Assembly: GCA_932294295.1 (NCBI GenBank)
Contig: OW028581.1
Span: 10,871,526-10,935,525 of the forward strand
Source: Alitta virens
Lineage: Eukaryota > Annelida > Polychaeta > Phyllodocida > Nereididae
Reading direction: 5' to 3'
Length of the DNA stretch: 64,000 nucleotides
In this document: positions 1 through 9,408 of the stretch, piece after piece
Position numbering within the stretch: position 1 is the first letter of the stretch
Layout: each line of letters starts with the position of its first letter
Translations under genes and position numbers: made by a program
The notes under the pieces: generated by a model
Told to the model about the DNA's origin: nothing
Seen by the model: only the letters and a program-made list of their open reading frames with translations
Databases searched by the model: none

Positions 1-196
1 GTGTACTAATTGTTGGCTGACTAATCCATTACGTGGCCGTGGCTATATATAGTATTTAGTGCGAGTAATGGTCTATATAAATCTCATTACGTGTACTTTA
101 CTTGTCTTAGTTATGATTCACGTTTTAATTTCAGACAGCCACTATCTCCACAGTACGTGGTGTTTATCTCTATAAGGGTTGTGCTGCCAGGTGTCC

Positions 197-207
197 TTAT
201 ATAAAAG
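197..207 (+). promoter_or_regulatory. TATA-like box
   Basis: TTATATAAAAG lies about 55 bases upstream of an ATG in good start context (ACCAAG-ATG at 261). The spacing suits an RNA polymerase II core promoter with a start near 225-235. It points away from the retroelement genes, so it may be an antisense or LTR promoter. Confidence 0.35.
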
Positions 208-260
208 ACGTGATGGTGTCCTGCTGCGCACATTCACTCTGTAATCGCGGAACCACCAAG

Positions 261-401
261 ATGCCTGGGCTGATGACTATTGGTGCACTGGTCTGTTTGG
301 CCATCATATTCGTGGGCTGCCTTTTTGGGACTGGTTGTCTGGGCTTTACCTTATCGGATGACGGATTGGGAGATCCACCTTTATTATCGGTTCTACATTA
401 G
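261..401 (+). CDS. Short ORF with hydrophobic N-terminus, unknown
   Basis: A 46-residue ORF starts at the ATG at 261. A hydrophobic stretch (about residues 5-29) resembles a signal peptide or single membrane segment, followed by a short polar tail and TAG at 399-401. A GTAAGT splice-donor-like site follows at about 452, so this could be a first exon. No family is recognised. It sits antisense to, and downstream of, the retroelement. It may be chance; the TATA box and start context are the only supporting signals. Confidence 0.2.
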   Translation: MPGLMTIGALVCLAIIFVGCLFGTGCLGFTLSDDGLGDPPLLSVLH

Positions 402-1552
402 GAGGGCTCAACTACAGGGGCGCGCCCAAGCACTCCCTCGGGATGCTGTTTGGTAAGTTTGTTTTTGTAATGCTGTCAGTGTATATATATATTCCTTTCT
501 TCTTATAAATGTGTGTATTATGGTTAGTTATCAACTGAATTATACTAATGAGTTGCTTTTTGTCGCTATAGAATTGTTCGGACTGGTGTGAGTGACATGT
601 GTCATTCCCAGGCTTCCAAGATGCTGACTGTGCTCCCCACGACTATCGGAATCGGTCACCCCTTTTATTCCAGAAAACGAAGACGAATTTGCTACTGCCC
701 CCGATCATGCCCTTGGACACAGACTTGTTCTAGTTAGACTTATTTACTCCGTTATATCCCAGGAAATTGACTTTTATATTTTAATCTTCATACCTCGTCT
801 ACATCATAAGCATCTCATTAAGTCATCCCCATCAATTGTTGATCATGCGTGTCGTCGCAATTCACCGCTCATTTGTAGATTTTTAGCTTTTATACTGACT
901 TTACATTTGTATAGGAAGGAGATGAACATTATACACTCACCACTTGGACATTATGTTAACTTTTATACTGACTTTCACCATCGACTATTTCTGCCTCCAG
1001 TCGCTATTGTTATGTAACCGACCCAGGGTGGGTAGCTCAGCTGTGCTAGGCTGCCCCCCTGGGGTGCCATTGTCTTTGTAACTCTGTATATGCAGTGTCT
1101 AATTTGTTAGACTTAAGCTATTTATAACTAAAGATAAATATCGAGTTTTTAATATCTGATTAATTCTGATCTCAGGGAAGTTGTGACTGACTAATGTTTT
1201 TAACCTGATGTTTTCATATTATACGCCATACTTGTATTTTTAGTTACGTCCTTGTCACTATTAAATGATATATTCTTTGTGCCTTAATGGATGCCCTATT
1301 TTTTGGGGATAGCTAGCCGTTTCAATTTTTGATATTAAACTTTTACGGGCATGTTTTACTGTCTATAAATCAGCTTATTGTTGTCTTCTTTTATTGCATT
1401 TCGTGGTTCTAAACCTCAAAGTCCTTCAGACTTTGGATCTCGCCCATATTTGACCTGCCTGGCAGGGGGTAGCATACTCCATAGTCGTCTAGTAGCATTG
1501 CGCAAACTCGGTGTTGCTGCTTAGTTATGCGTCTAAGTTTGTGCACGTCTCT

Positions 1553-3400
1553 TCACTGGATTGATACTGTCTCTGGCAGGGGAAGTCTGGTTTCGCCGCA
1601 TTGCAATGATGCAAAGCCATTTGGCGTGAAACAGAATGTCAGCACAGTGGTCATGATTGATCCTCTGATATTAATTACTGATGGCATTAATTCACCTACA
1701 AAGTGTACCTCGTGGACGAGGGCATGGAGCGTAGCCACCTTTATAGCTATCCTTTCTCTCCCAGAGTTCATTATGAGCAGTATTGACAATTTAGGGTGAC
1801 CTATCTTGTTGATTTGCATCACCAATGGAATTCTAGGCCCTGCCAGGGTGTTCCAAATTTTCATTGAGATTTTGTAAATAATCCCCAGGGTTATGGCTAT
1901 AACGACCGTGCCTGCCGCTTGCCATAGCAGATCACTGGTCTGGCTTCGGCATACTTGGCTCCCTGCAGCAAATGAAGGCTGAAATTGTCCAGCCAACATG
2001 CCGGCTGTGACTAAATTTGAAGTTGTGGCGTGCTTGTGGGCGGTCCATAGTGAGAGAAAACATCCCAAAGTGCCCAACATAGAGAGTGTGAAAGACAAAG
2101 CTAATGGCCAGGATTTTGGTACAAACAATTTGTCTAAGTTATCATATGAGATTTCATTTACTTTTGTTGGTTTCAAACTTTCTAATATTTCTTTAGTTTC
2201 TAGTTCAAACTGTTCTAGTGGGGAGTCGTTGATGCTTGATTCCAGTAATGTATTTCCTGGGAATTTCTCAGACAATGCGCTGGAAATGAACTGATCTAAG
2301 GCACTGTTAGACCAAGACAGCGGTTGGTCATTGCTGTCATTCAACATATTTTTAATGTTGTCTATAATTAAACTAGTCAACGGGTTATTAATTCTCGATA
2401 GGACTACTTTGGTGGAGGTTGTATTACAGAATGGGCCTTTGATGTGGAAATCATGATCGACCAGGATGCAGTTGCACATCGAGCTTCGGTTAACGACTGC
2501 TGCGTTATGTGTGTCAATGTTGACAGGTACGTCCTGGCCATTGCACCAAAGTTGAACATTATTAGACAAGCTGTAGACCATTAGTTCCTTCTTTGTTTCA
2601 ATTAATTCTGGCAATGTGAACTTAGCTTGGCGTACTCTAAAGTCGCAATCTAAATGGGATTTTTCATCGATTTTTCTCATAATTATTTGCTCTATACACG
2701 TTTTGTTTTTCCTTTCCACCACTGGGATAGAAGTAGGGCATACAGTTATACTAGGGTTCGAGGGTATAATGTGGCATTGAGCGAGCTGAGCCGGGTTAAC
2801 TGGCATTACGTAATCATTAGAGATACCATAGTGAGTAATTAGTGGGCTCCACTTGGTTGATAGTGAACTATTCTGAGTCATTGGAATCGGTATTGAAAGT
2901 GCCCTGAAAAATGACATGGGTTTATTGTTTGTCTTTATGACTTCGACAGGGACTTGGATCACTAATCCATCGTGGCTAACCGCTAGTGCGGATCGACTGA
3001 ACAGGTACAAGTCTTCTGCTTTGTCAAAAATCAAGTCATGTCCTTCATGCCATCTTTTTACATCAGTGCGCGCCTGGTCAAACGCTCCTGCTAAGGTTAC
3101 GTATGGGAGGATTAGGTGTCTTAGGATGCCTTGGCGTCCATCGCGCACGCCCTCTAGCGTTTGCTGCAGAGCATTGGCTACCACTGGCATGTCATGCAGG
3201 GCCGCTATCCCCAGTTCGCTCTGAATCTGATTCAGTTTTGAAAGCACTGGGATGGTGTCTGTTTTGGCATTGACTGATGACGCTAAACTTTCCAGTACCA
3301 TTCTTAGTTGATTCATATTCTTTTGGGTTCCAGTTAAGTCTGACCGCAACTGTCTGACCATCTGATCAGAGTGTTGTTTTTGTTTTAAGTCTATTGTCAT
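1553..3400 (-). CDS. env: Envelope-like protein, C-terminal (membrane-anchored) part
   Basis: A 615-residue reading frame. The first ~130 residues are Gln/Leu-rich with heptad-like spacing, as expected for the helical region after a fusion peptide. The middle is Cys-containing ectodomain with several N-glycosylation sequons. Two hydrophobic segments near the C-terminal third (about residues 435-460 and 490-515) could be membrane anchors, followed by a basic tail. It is in the same frame as the upstream ORF at 3413-4015, separated only by one TAA and four sense codons. The two therefore look like one envelope gene of roughly 800 residues interrupted by a stop. Family assignment (baculovirus F / gypsy Env type) rests on architecture, not on a profile match. 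Confidence 0.6.
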   Translation of the reverse strand: MTIDLKQKQHSDQMVRQLRSDLTGTQKNMNQLRMVLESLASSVNAKTDTIPVLSKLNQIQSELGIAALHDMPVVANALQQTLEGVRDGRQGILRHLILPYVTLAGAFDQARTDVKRWHEGHDLIFDKAEDLYLFSRSALAVSHDGLVIQVPVEVIKTNNKPMSFFRALSIPIPMTQNSSLSTKWSPLITHYGISNDYVMPVNPAQLAQCHIIPSNPSITVCPTSIPVVERKNKTCIEQIIMRKIDEKSHLDCDFRVRQAKFTLPELIETKKELMVYSLSNNVQLWCNGQDVPVNIDTHNAAVVNRSSMCNCILVDHDFHIKGPFCNTTSTKVVLSRINNPLTSLIIDNIKNMLNDSNDQPLSWSNSALDQFISSALSEKFPGNTLLESSINDSPLEQFELETKEILESLKPTKVNEISYDNLDKLFVPKSWPLALSFTLSMLGTLGCFLSLWTAHKHATTSNLVTAGMLAGQFQPSFAAGSQVCRSQTSDLLWQAAGTVVIAITLGIIYKISMKIWNTLAGPRIPLVMQINKIGHPKLSILLIMNSGRERIAIKVATLHALVHEVHFVGELMPSVINIRGSIMTTVLTFCFTPNGFASLQCGETRLPLPETVSIQ

Positions 3401-3412
3401 GTAATGTGCAAA

Positions 3413-4015
3413 TTAACCCTTAACTGAATCGATGTTGTTCTGCAAATTATTCTGCCTGTCACTTAATATTTTTAGGCCTTTCTTTATGTCTTTGTCTCTC
3501 TTGTAGGCAAAGAATTGGTTGATACCTTGCCCTATGAGCCAGCTGGCTCCTGATGCAACTATTGCCCAGGGGAACCGTTTGGTTCTCCTAGAGTCAACAG
3601 ACACTCTCACATGTTGCATAATTACCTCATTTTTTAACCCCATGATCTCCTCTCTCCACATGTCATATCTGTCAACCATTGATGCTAGGGAAGGGAGTTG
3701 CTGTCTACATACCTGCTTAATGAATTCGCTTGAACTTTCATGGCAGGTAATGTTTAAATCGCGTGGGATTCTAACTTCGGGCCATTCATAGTCATTAAAG
3801 CTCACGAGGAAATTTAGTGTCAGAACATGGGGGCTGAGGTGAATGTTCCCTTGCTCCTCCAAGACTGTTCCATACTCAGGGATTAGCAAGTCCTCTGCTC
3901 TAATCGTGCTTAACACGGCCAAACCTACAATTAATTCTAGATACATGCTCATACCTTCAATCAACATCGCGCCGATTCCCTGCCCTGGGTTAAAAATCAA
4001 AGAGGTCCCACACAC
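3413..4015 (-). CDS. env: Envelope-like protein, N-terminal part with cleavage site
   Basis: The open frame begins at 4015, but that codon is GTG. The first ATG is at 3967-3965 and is followed by a hydrophobic stretch resembling a signal peptide, so 3967 is the better start. The ectodomain is short, with three cysteines, and then a dibasic RRTKR furin-type motif (about residues 143-147 of the open frame). A Gly/Ala-rich hydrophobic segment follows at once, the arrangement of class I fusion proteins. The ORF ends in TAA at 3415-3413, after a coiled-coil-like start; the same frame resumes directly. It overlaps the LRR ORF by 26 bases in another frame. The element would need a subgenomic (spliced) RNA to express it. 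Confidence 0.6.
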   Translation of the reverse strand: MCGTSLIFNPGQGIGAMLIEGMSMYLELIVGLAVLSTIRAEDLLIPEYGTVLEEQGNIHLSPHVLTLNFLVSFNDYEWPEVRIPRDLNITCHESSSEFIKQVCRQQLPSLASMVDRYDMWREEIMGLKNEVIMQHVRVSVDSRRTKRFPWAIVASGASWLIGQGINQFFAYKRDKDIKKGLKILSDRQNNLQNNIDSVKG

Positions 4016-5546
4016 TTTCTGCTTCTTCCTGACCTGTAGTAATTAAATCATTTTTAGTAGTAGTGATATCTGGTAAAAGGGTGGGTGGGTTTTGTGAGCC
4101 CTCACATTTGGCGCAACCTGCTGCGTAAATTTTCACCTGTTGTTCTATCGCCATGCATATCAAAATTTCATCGCATGTCAACGGGTTATTTCTGAGGTCA
4201 ATAGATGAGTTTGGCTTTAGTCTTGTTTGTACTAGTGCTGACCATGAGTTAATCTTGTTGTGATTAAGGTCGGTCTGTAGTACGACATTATTCATCGTTC
4301 TCAAAAACCCCATGTCTTGCAGATTGTTATGATGGCCAACAAAAATTAACTTTGAAGGTAGTGAGTTGAATTCTATTTCTATCAAGTAATTATTCTGCGC
4401 AAATAGTGTGAAATTGGCTCTCTCTGTCAGCGAAATGGAAAGAATACTCATTTTATTGTCGGCAAGATTTAACATTGATAAGTTTGTGCATCTGGCTATG
4501 TCAATATTCACATTATACAAGTAATTGTTGCTGAAATCTATTCTTTCTATTACTTTCAAGTTATAATCCTTAATGTCGTCAATGTACACTAGCTGACTAT
4601 TTGTAATCTCCAAGTTGTGTAGAAACATGCAGTCTACATGATTGAGTATGGTGAGTCTTTCGAAACAAGATTTTTGCACTATTAAATTTTTAACGCCTAC
4701 CTTAATGCTCAACCCTTGGCCTAGTTGTGGGAAAATAGCATAACCATGTGTGTGCAGTCTATCCAGTCTTATCATCCCCCCTACGTCCATAATTTCTGTT
4801 GCGCATTTTTGGTCAAATAGGCTCATTTTATTCAGGTTAGACCGGGTGATGTCTATTTTCTTAATAAACATGCGGGTACCTAAGAGTTTGTAAGGGATGT
4901 CACCTTCAGACAAAATGCTCATTGTCTCTATCTCACATCTATTGCCCCTGATTGGGCAAAATATTTCTGACATTGAAGTGTGGGGATCTAACTGGTTCAC
5001 TTTTAGTCTAATTATTTTCATAACTGCATTGCTTATATACATCGGTCCCACAATTTGTGTGATTAGCGGTGCCCTGAGCAGGAGATATTCCAGCTCCCGG
5101 CATCCCCCCATCATGTATCTATTTATATATACCAGTGACCTTGCGTCCAGGTCAAATGACTTTATCATGCATGAATTATTAAAAAGCCGCTGGTTTATTC
5201 TTCTCGTGAGTGGTGCAATTAACGTTATCCAGGGTATTTTGTTAAGGCGGCCTATATTGTTCATCTCTATTTGTCTAGTTTTAATTGCTAGTTGCTTTAG
5301 GCACGATATGATGGTATCAGGTACTTTAATTATGTTATCTATGAATACTCCTGTTAGGTACTCTAATTTAGTATGAATAGCTTGAGTTACCTTTAATTCG
5401 CTTATTTCTTCCCAATTCATAAAAATAGTGTTCACCATGGCGTATCTTTCTATCACATCATTGATTATGAGGCTAGTGTTAACATTCTTTATCGATAAGT
5501 CCAAATGCGTCACTTTACCTTCGTAATTCGGCTCACCAGGCTGCAT
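3990..5546 (-). CDS. Leucine-rich-repeat protein encoded inside the retroelement
   Basis: A 518-residue ORF starting at an ATG (5546), 310 bases downstream of integrase. The C-terminal half shows repeated LxxLxLxxNxL units (for example LSMLNLADNKM and IERIDFSNNYL). It ends with NPLTC plus further cysteines (ICMA, GCAKC), which resembles an LRR C-terminal cap. The N-terminal half has weaker repeats. No signal peptide is visible at this ATG and no membrane segment is seen; a spliced leader exon could supply one. It overlaps the start of env by 26 bases. Such a protein is not part of the standard gypsy or errantivirus gene set. It could be a captured host LRR ectodomain or a diverged receptor-binding envelope subunit. 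Function unknown. Confidence 0.6.
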   Translation of the reverse strand: MQPGEPNYEGKVTHLDLSIKNVNTSLIINDVIERYAMVNTIFMNWEEISELKVTQAIHTKLEYLTGVFIDNIIKVPDTIISCLKQLAIKTRQIEMNNIGRLNKIPWITLIAPLTRRINQRLFNNSCMIKSFDLDARSLVYINRYMMGGCRELEYLLLRAPLITQIVGPMYISNAVMKIIRLKVNQLDPHTSMSEIFCPIRGNRCEIETMSILSEGDIPYKLLGTRMFIKKIDITRSNLNKMSLFDQKCATEIMDVGGMIRLDRLHTHGYAIFPQLGQGLSIKVGVKNLIVQKSCFERLTILNHVDCMFLHNLEITNSQLVYIDDIKDYNLKVIERIDFSNNYLYNVNIDIARCTNLSMLNLADNKMSILSISLTERANFTLFAQNNYLIEIEFNSLPSKLIFVGHHNNLQDMGFLRTMNNVVLQTDLNHNKINSWSALVQTRLKPNSSIDLRNNPLTCDEILICMAIEQQVKIYAAGCAKCEGSQNPPTLLPDITTTKNDLITTGQEEAESVWDLFDF

Positions 5547-5855
5547 TGGGTAGACTTGTGCTGCCCTGATTACGGTAGGAATTAGCTTCCTAGGTTAACA
5601 GTTCAGGTTTGCTCCCCTCGACGGGGCTATTCCCATCATGGTTTCTCTGCTCTTAGTGTTTTACTCCGTTCGCCTAGCCGCCACAGACCGAAATCGGTCT
5701 AGCGCGGGTGACTCTGCCCTTATGTACTTTCATTAACATAATTATTCTATGCCGCTGACTCATATTAAGTTCCTTTGTCAGGCGGTCTCAAGGTCACACT
5801 ATTTATCACTCACTATAATCTAAAAATCCATACACTCACTAACTACGCACATCAA
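5547..5855 (-). other. Spacer between integrase and LRR ORF
   Basis: About 310 bases with no ORF of note. In element sense this is where a splice acceptor for the LRR/env messages would be expected. Several AG dinucleotides are present but none could be singled out by eye. Confidence 0.3.
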
Positions 5856-7823
5856 TCATATTTCCTCCACCCCTTCATATCCCAGATGAGGTTCTATGGT
5901 CAGAATCTCATTAGCCAAGTCCCAAGAGGCGTCGTCCATGACCTCAGGGCTTGGGATTGCGCATGTGCGCGGGAGCTCATCATGCTCTCGGAGGCGAAGG
6001 CCATCGGCCAGCTCCTGTAGGGGGCCTAGTTGATCAGCGATCTCTTCTTTGGTAATGTTTGGTAGATTTTCCAAAAAGGATAAAAGCTGCCAAATCGTTT
6101 CGGCAAAGTGTTCCCTCACTCTAATTTTAGCCACTCTGACTCTTCTAAGGTGTATCGGTTGAGTGATTAGTTCATTTTTCAAAGTGCTTACCACTATGAA
6201 CTGATCAGGTAGGACCTTTGTACAAACTAGAGGGCCTATGTAGTAAAATGATATTTTCCTGCTCAGGAAAATTTTGGACTTATATTGTGGTGCCCAAATG
6301 TAGCAGAATTGCCCTTCAGAGATACTGGTTGTCTTGGCCGACCTGTTTCTGACTCTCCTGGCGCTCATTTTTCTCTGGCTGCTTTTGTGGCTGTTCACTA
6401 CACCCCTTAGTTCATCCATCCTTTTATGGATCATTTTGAGGTAATCACCATACCCATCAGGCATTTTAACCACTGGCTGTACGTCAAGGTCCTTCAGGTC
6501 GGTTTTGTAGTTGTGTTTGCGACCATAGAAAATTTCAAATGGAGTAATGCCCTCTGAGGTGGTCATGTTATTTGTGGCCCAGACTGCAAAATAAACACCA
6601 TTCACCCAATATTGTTCACAGTCCTCGGCCGTAAGGGTTACTAATCTCTGCTGTATGGACCCGATGGCCCTTTCAGCGAATGAGAAAAAATGGCAAAAGT
6701 TTGGCACAAATCTTAAATTTATGTCAAGTAATTTGCATGCCGCTTCAAATTGTTTCCCACTCATGCTCCCATCTTGATCAGCCACCAGTGTCTTAGGTGA
6801 GCCCACAATGGCAACATATCGCAGTATCACATTCAAAATCTCATTGCTTGTTCGATTTTTGATTGGCTCGGCCATGACGTAACGTGAGAAATCGTCAGCT
6901 AATACTACAATGTATTTGTACCCATCTGCTGCGGTTGGCATATACTTCAAATCGATGTACACTATATCCATTGGCCCTCTACTTTCTAAAGTAGGATCTT
7001 CTGAAAAATCAAAACCCACACAATCCCCTGGTCCGGGCGACTTCTGGATGCAAATTGGGCAGTTCCCTACCACATCCTTAATTATTTGATACAGTTTGGT
7101 GCCGTAGACTTGGGTTCTTAGCATTGTGTACAACCGTTGCATTCCAATGTGGTGACTTTTGAGGTCAAGGTGTAACCTAGTGACCACTTTGAATGTGTCG
7201 CTCTCATCCAATACTGGCCTCACCACTAATTGATCTTCGTCTTTCTCGGAGATATGAACCAACACGTCATGAACTAACGCGAAAGTTTCGCTCATAGCCA
7301 AAATTTTCTTGCTGCACCTTTGCTCTGAGGGTAATACTCCGTTGTGCAAGAAATTATACAGACCCCCGTAAGTCACTGATAATCTCTGATTTCTTATCAG
7401 GTCTCTTTTTGACAGGGGCAATAACAGTCCTTGGTCACAGGCCTGTGATATCCTATCAAAGTAATTGTCTATACTTGATTGGTTGGGCAAGTGTTTGATT
7501 TTTATCTCACTCTTCACTATATCTGACCATACAAATTTACCTGGCCTGATTTCTTCCTCAGGTATCTTTGTTATGTCGTCTAGAGTAATGATGAACCTTC
7601 CGGCGTCGTCCATGTGGACCAGTGGCTCCCCTTGCGGCCAATATGGGTTTTGGCTCCCCTCCTGGGTGCTGCTGCCCTCTGGTGTCGTATTCGTTTGTGA
7701 TTCAGCTTCGCTATCATCTGGATCAATTGGGATGGGGTCTGGGCATGGTTCATCGGCTACGCTGTCTTCATTTACTTCATGGTGTTCATCTGGTGTGCTC
7801 ATTTTCTTTCCTGTCGTGTTCAT
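5856..7823 (-). CDS. int: Integrase (retroelement)
   Basis: 655 residues from an ATG at 7823, overlapping the end of the RT frame by 38 bases. An acidic N-terminal extension (~residues 1-60) comes first. An HHCC-type zinc module follows (His near 217-224, CPIC near 254-257). The catalytic core has Asp in YIDLKYM (~289), Asp in VADQDGS (~348) and Glu in FAERAIGS, 35 positions after the second Asp, giving the D,D,E triad of strand transfer. The HPQTDGQ stretch common in Ty3/gypsy integrases is replaced by PNFCHFFSFAER, so the lineage is divergent. The C-terminal part is basic, with a Trp/Tyr-rich segment as in integrase C-terminal domains. It inserts the element cDNA into nuclear DNA. Confidence 0.88.
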   Translation of the reverse strand: MNTTGKKMSTPDEHHEVNEDSVADEPCPDPIPIDPDDSEAESQTNTTPEGSSTQEGSQNPYWPQGEPLVHMDDAGRFIITLDDITKIPEEEIRPGKFVWSDIVKSEIKIKHLPNQSSIDNYFDRISQACDQGLLLPLSKRDLIRNQRLSVTYGGLYNFLHNGVLPSEQRCSKKILAMSETFALVHDVLVHISEKDEDQLVVRPVLDESDTFKVVTRLHLDLKSHHIGMQRLYTMLRTQVYGTKLYQIIKDVVGNCPICIQKSPGPGDCVGFDFSEDPTLESRGPMDIVYIDLKYMPTAADGYKYIVVLADDFSRYVMAEPIKNRTSNEILNVILRYVAIVGSPKTLVADQDGSMSGKQFEAACKLLDINLRFVPNFCHFFSFAERAIGSIQQRLVTLTAEDCEQYWVNGVYFAVWATNNMTTSEGITPFEIFYGRKHNYKTDLKDLDVQPVVKMPDGYGDYLKMIHKRMDELRGVVNSHKSSQRKMSARRVRNRSAKTTSISEGQFCYIWAPQYKSKIFLSRKISFYYIGPLVCTKVLPDQFIVVSTLKNELITQPIHLRRVRVAKIRVREHFAETIWQLLSFLENLPNITKEEIADQLGPLQELADGLRLREHDELPRTCAIPSPEVMDDASWDLANEILTIEPHLGYEGVEEI

Positions 7824-9408
7824 TCAGTGTTACCTCATCAGGACCTTCATCTTGTAACCTGGCTGGCTTCTGTAACTTGCTTCTTTGTCTCAGCCCATAC
7901 CTAGGTTCTGGTTCGTTTTCATGTGATTCAAATATTCCTCCAATTAGTGATTCCTCTCCTCTCCATAGGCCTTCCCAAATGTCATCTTCCCTTGGCAAGG
8001 GGATAGTCAAATCTACCTCTGTCACACTTGGCACTACTTCTCTAGACAAGAAATCGGCACTATCAATCAAAGATTTACCTGATCTATGTTCAATTGTGAA
8101 ATTGAAAGGCGAGAGTCGTTCTAGCAGCTTGATGGTTAAGTTGGGTGTGGCTTTGGATTGTTGAGTAGTGGGTCGGATTATCCCTATAGCTCCGCTTGAG
8201 TCGGTGATTACCTTGAATGTTTCCCCACTCAAATAGTGCCTATACATGGAGATGGCCACATAAATGCCCGTTAATTCGAGCTCAGCTGATGAGCTAATTT
8301 TGGGAAGATTTTGTAACCTTTTTGCTTGAAAGAAGATTATCCTTTCTGACTTTGAACCTATGTCATCGCCTGGCGTGACCTGTGATAGGACACAACCAAT
8401 CCCCTCATGTGATGCGTCCACTCTCAGCACCAAATGGAACACACACACTGGTACTTTGAAGACCTCAGGGCTGACTAGTAATGCTTTAATCTCGTCAAAT
8501 GCAGTTTGTTCTTTGTCTCCCCAAGTGAACTTGACCTTGCTACTAGTTAGGTCATATAGGGGACCGGCTATTCTCTGAAAATTTGGCAAGTGAGAGGCCA
8601 GGAATGTAGCAAAACCCAAAAGTTTTCTAACCCCTTTTCTGGACATTGGCTCTTTAAATTTCTCGGCCGCTTGTCGTTTGCTATTTGGCACTTCTACCTT
8701 CAGTCCTCCGCTTTCTACTACATAATTGAAACCCAATATTGTAGTAGACTTAGCTGACCATTGTGTCTTTTTGAGATTTAGCTTCAAACCATGGTCTTCG
8801 ATACGGCTCAGCACCTCCTCCAGGGCGGCCAAGTGTTCTTCGAAGGTCTCTGTAAAAACATATACGTCGTCAGCGTAAAAGGCTACATTGTCTCGCCACT
8901 TGAGCCCTTGCAGGACTTGCGCCAAAGCTTCACTCCAGAGCGATAAAGAGGGTTTGGCTCCCATGGCTATTCTTGATAAACGGTAGCTTTGGGATAATGA
9001 GAAGAAAGACAGTCCATACAATTGTTTGCTTTTTTCGTCCAATTCGATCGAGTAAAATGCTTGTGATATGTCCATCGCCGTGATATACTTCACATTTCCA
9101 AGGCAAGCCAGTTTGGTGTGGAGCTCAGGTTTTGTGAGGAGGGGATGGTGCTTTGATTCGGACATGGAATTAATGTGTCGTCCGTCCAATATAAGTCGCA
9201 CTTTGGTGGTATTGGGTTTTTCTCGGACAAACACTGGCGAGTAGCAAATGGCTTTTCCCTGCTCCACTATGTTATGCAACATTAATTTCTTCACCTCGCT
9301 TGTCATGGCTTTGATGAGTGATGGTGACACGGGGTATGGGCACAGTATGAATGGCTTGAAGTCATCCGTCACCTGGATGCTTGCTTTGTAGCCCTTCAAT
9401 AGCCCCAC
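7786..9408 (-). CDS. pol: Reverse transcriptase and RNase H (retroelement)
   Basis: 540 residues are shown, but the first codon listed is GTG and the frame is open upstream to a stop near 9433, with no ATG. It is probably reached by frameshifting from the protease frame. The RT palm is clear: LILDGRHIN, TAMDISQAFYSI and the catalytic YADD (~residue 178). The connection follows, then RNase H with LRVDASHEGIG, SSSAELEL and VITDSS, supplying the acidic active-site residues, and an HRSGK...ADFLSRE end typical of Ty3/gypsy. It copies element RNA into DNA and removes the RNA strand. It overlaps both neighbours (13 bases with protease as listed, 38 with integrase). Confidence 0.92.
   Translation of the reverse strand: MGLLKGYKASIQVTDDFKPFILCPYPVSPSLIKAMTSEVKKLMLHNIVEQGKAICYSPVFVREKPNTTKVRLILDGRHINSMSESKHHPLLTKPELHTKLACLGNVKYITAMDISQAFYSIELDEKSKQLYGLSFFSLSQSYRLSRIAMGAKPSLSLWSEALAQVLQGLKWRDNVAFYADDVYVFTETFEEHLAALEEVLSRIEDHGLKLNLKKTQWSAKSTTILGFNYVVESGGLKVEVPNSKRQAAEKFKEPMSRKGVRKLLGFATFLASHLPNFQRIAGPLYDLTSSKVKFTWGDKEQTAFDEIKALLVSPEVFKVPVCVFHLVLRVDASHEGIGCVLSQVTPGDDIGSKSERIIFFQAKRLQNLPKISSSAELELTGIYVAISMYRHYLSGETFKVITDSSGAIGIIRPTTQQSKATPNLTIKLLERLSPFNFTIEHRSGKSLIDSADFLSREVVPSVTEVDLTIPLPREDDIWEGLWRGEESLIGGIFESHENEPEPRYGLRQRSKLQKPARLQDEGPDEVTLNEHDRKENEHTR

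Larger units (their letters stand above)
1..1552. other. Left flank of the retroelement, possible 3' LTR region
   Basis: This stretch lies downstream of the env stop in element orientation, where a 3' LTR would be expected. No matching copy was found by eye right of the gag gene (13.7-17 kb), so an LTR is not claimed. The visible structure is a TATA box with a short plus-strand ORF (listed separately) and a short direct repeat of TTTTATACTGACTTT at about 889 and 960. There is also a pyrimidine run near 1384-1394 that would read as a purine tract on the element strand. The rest shows no recognisable gene. Confidence 0.3.

Noticed and set aside
1527..1799. Plus-strand ORFs over the retroelement (also at 4897, 7465, 10273, 12609 and others)
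   Set aside because: They mirror the strongly coding minus-strand frames and show no motif of their own.
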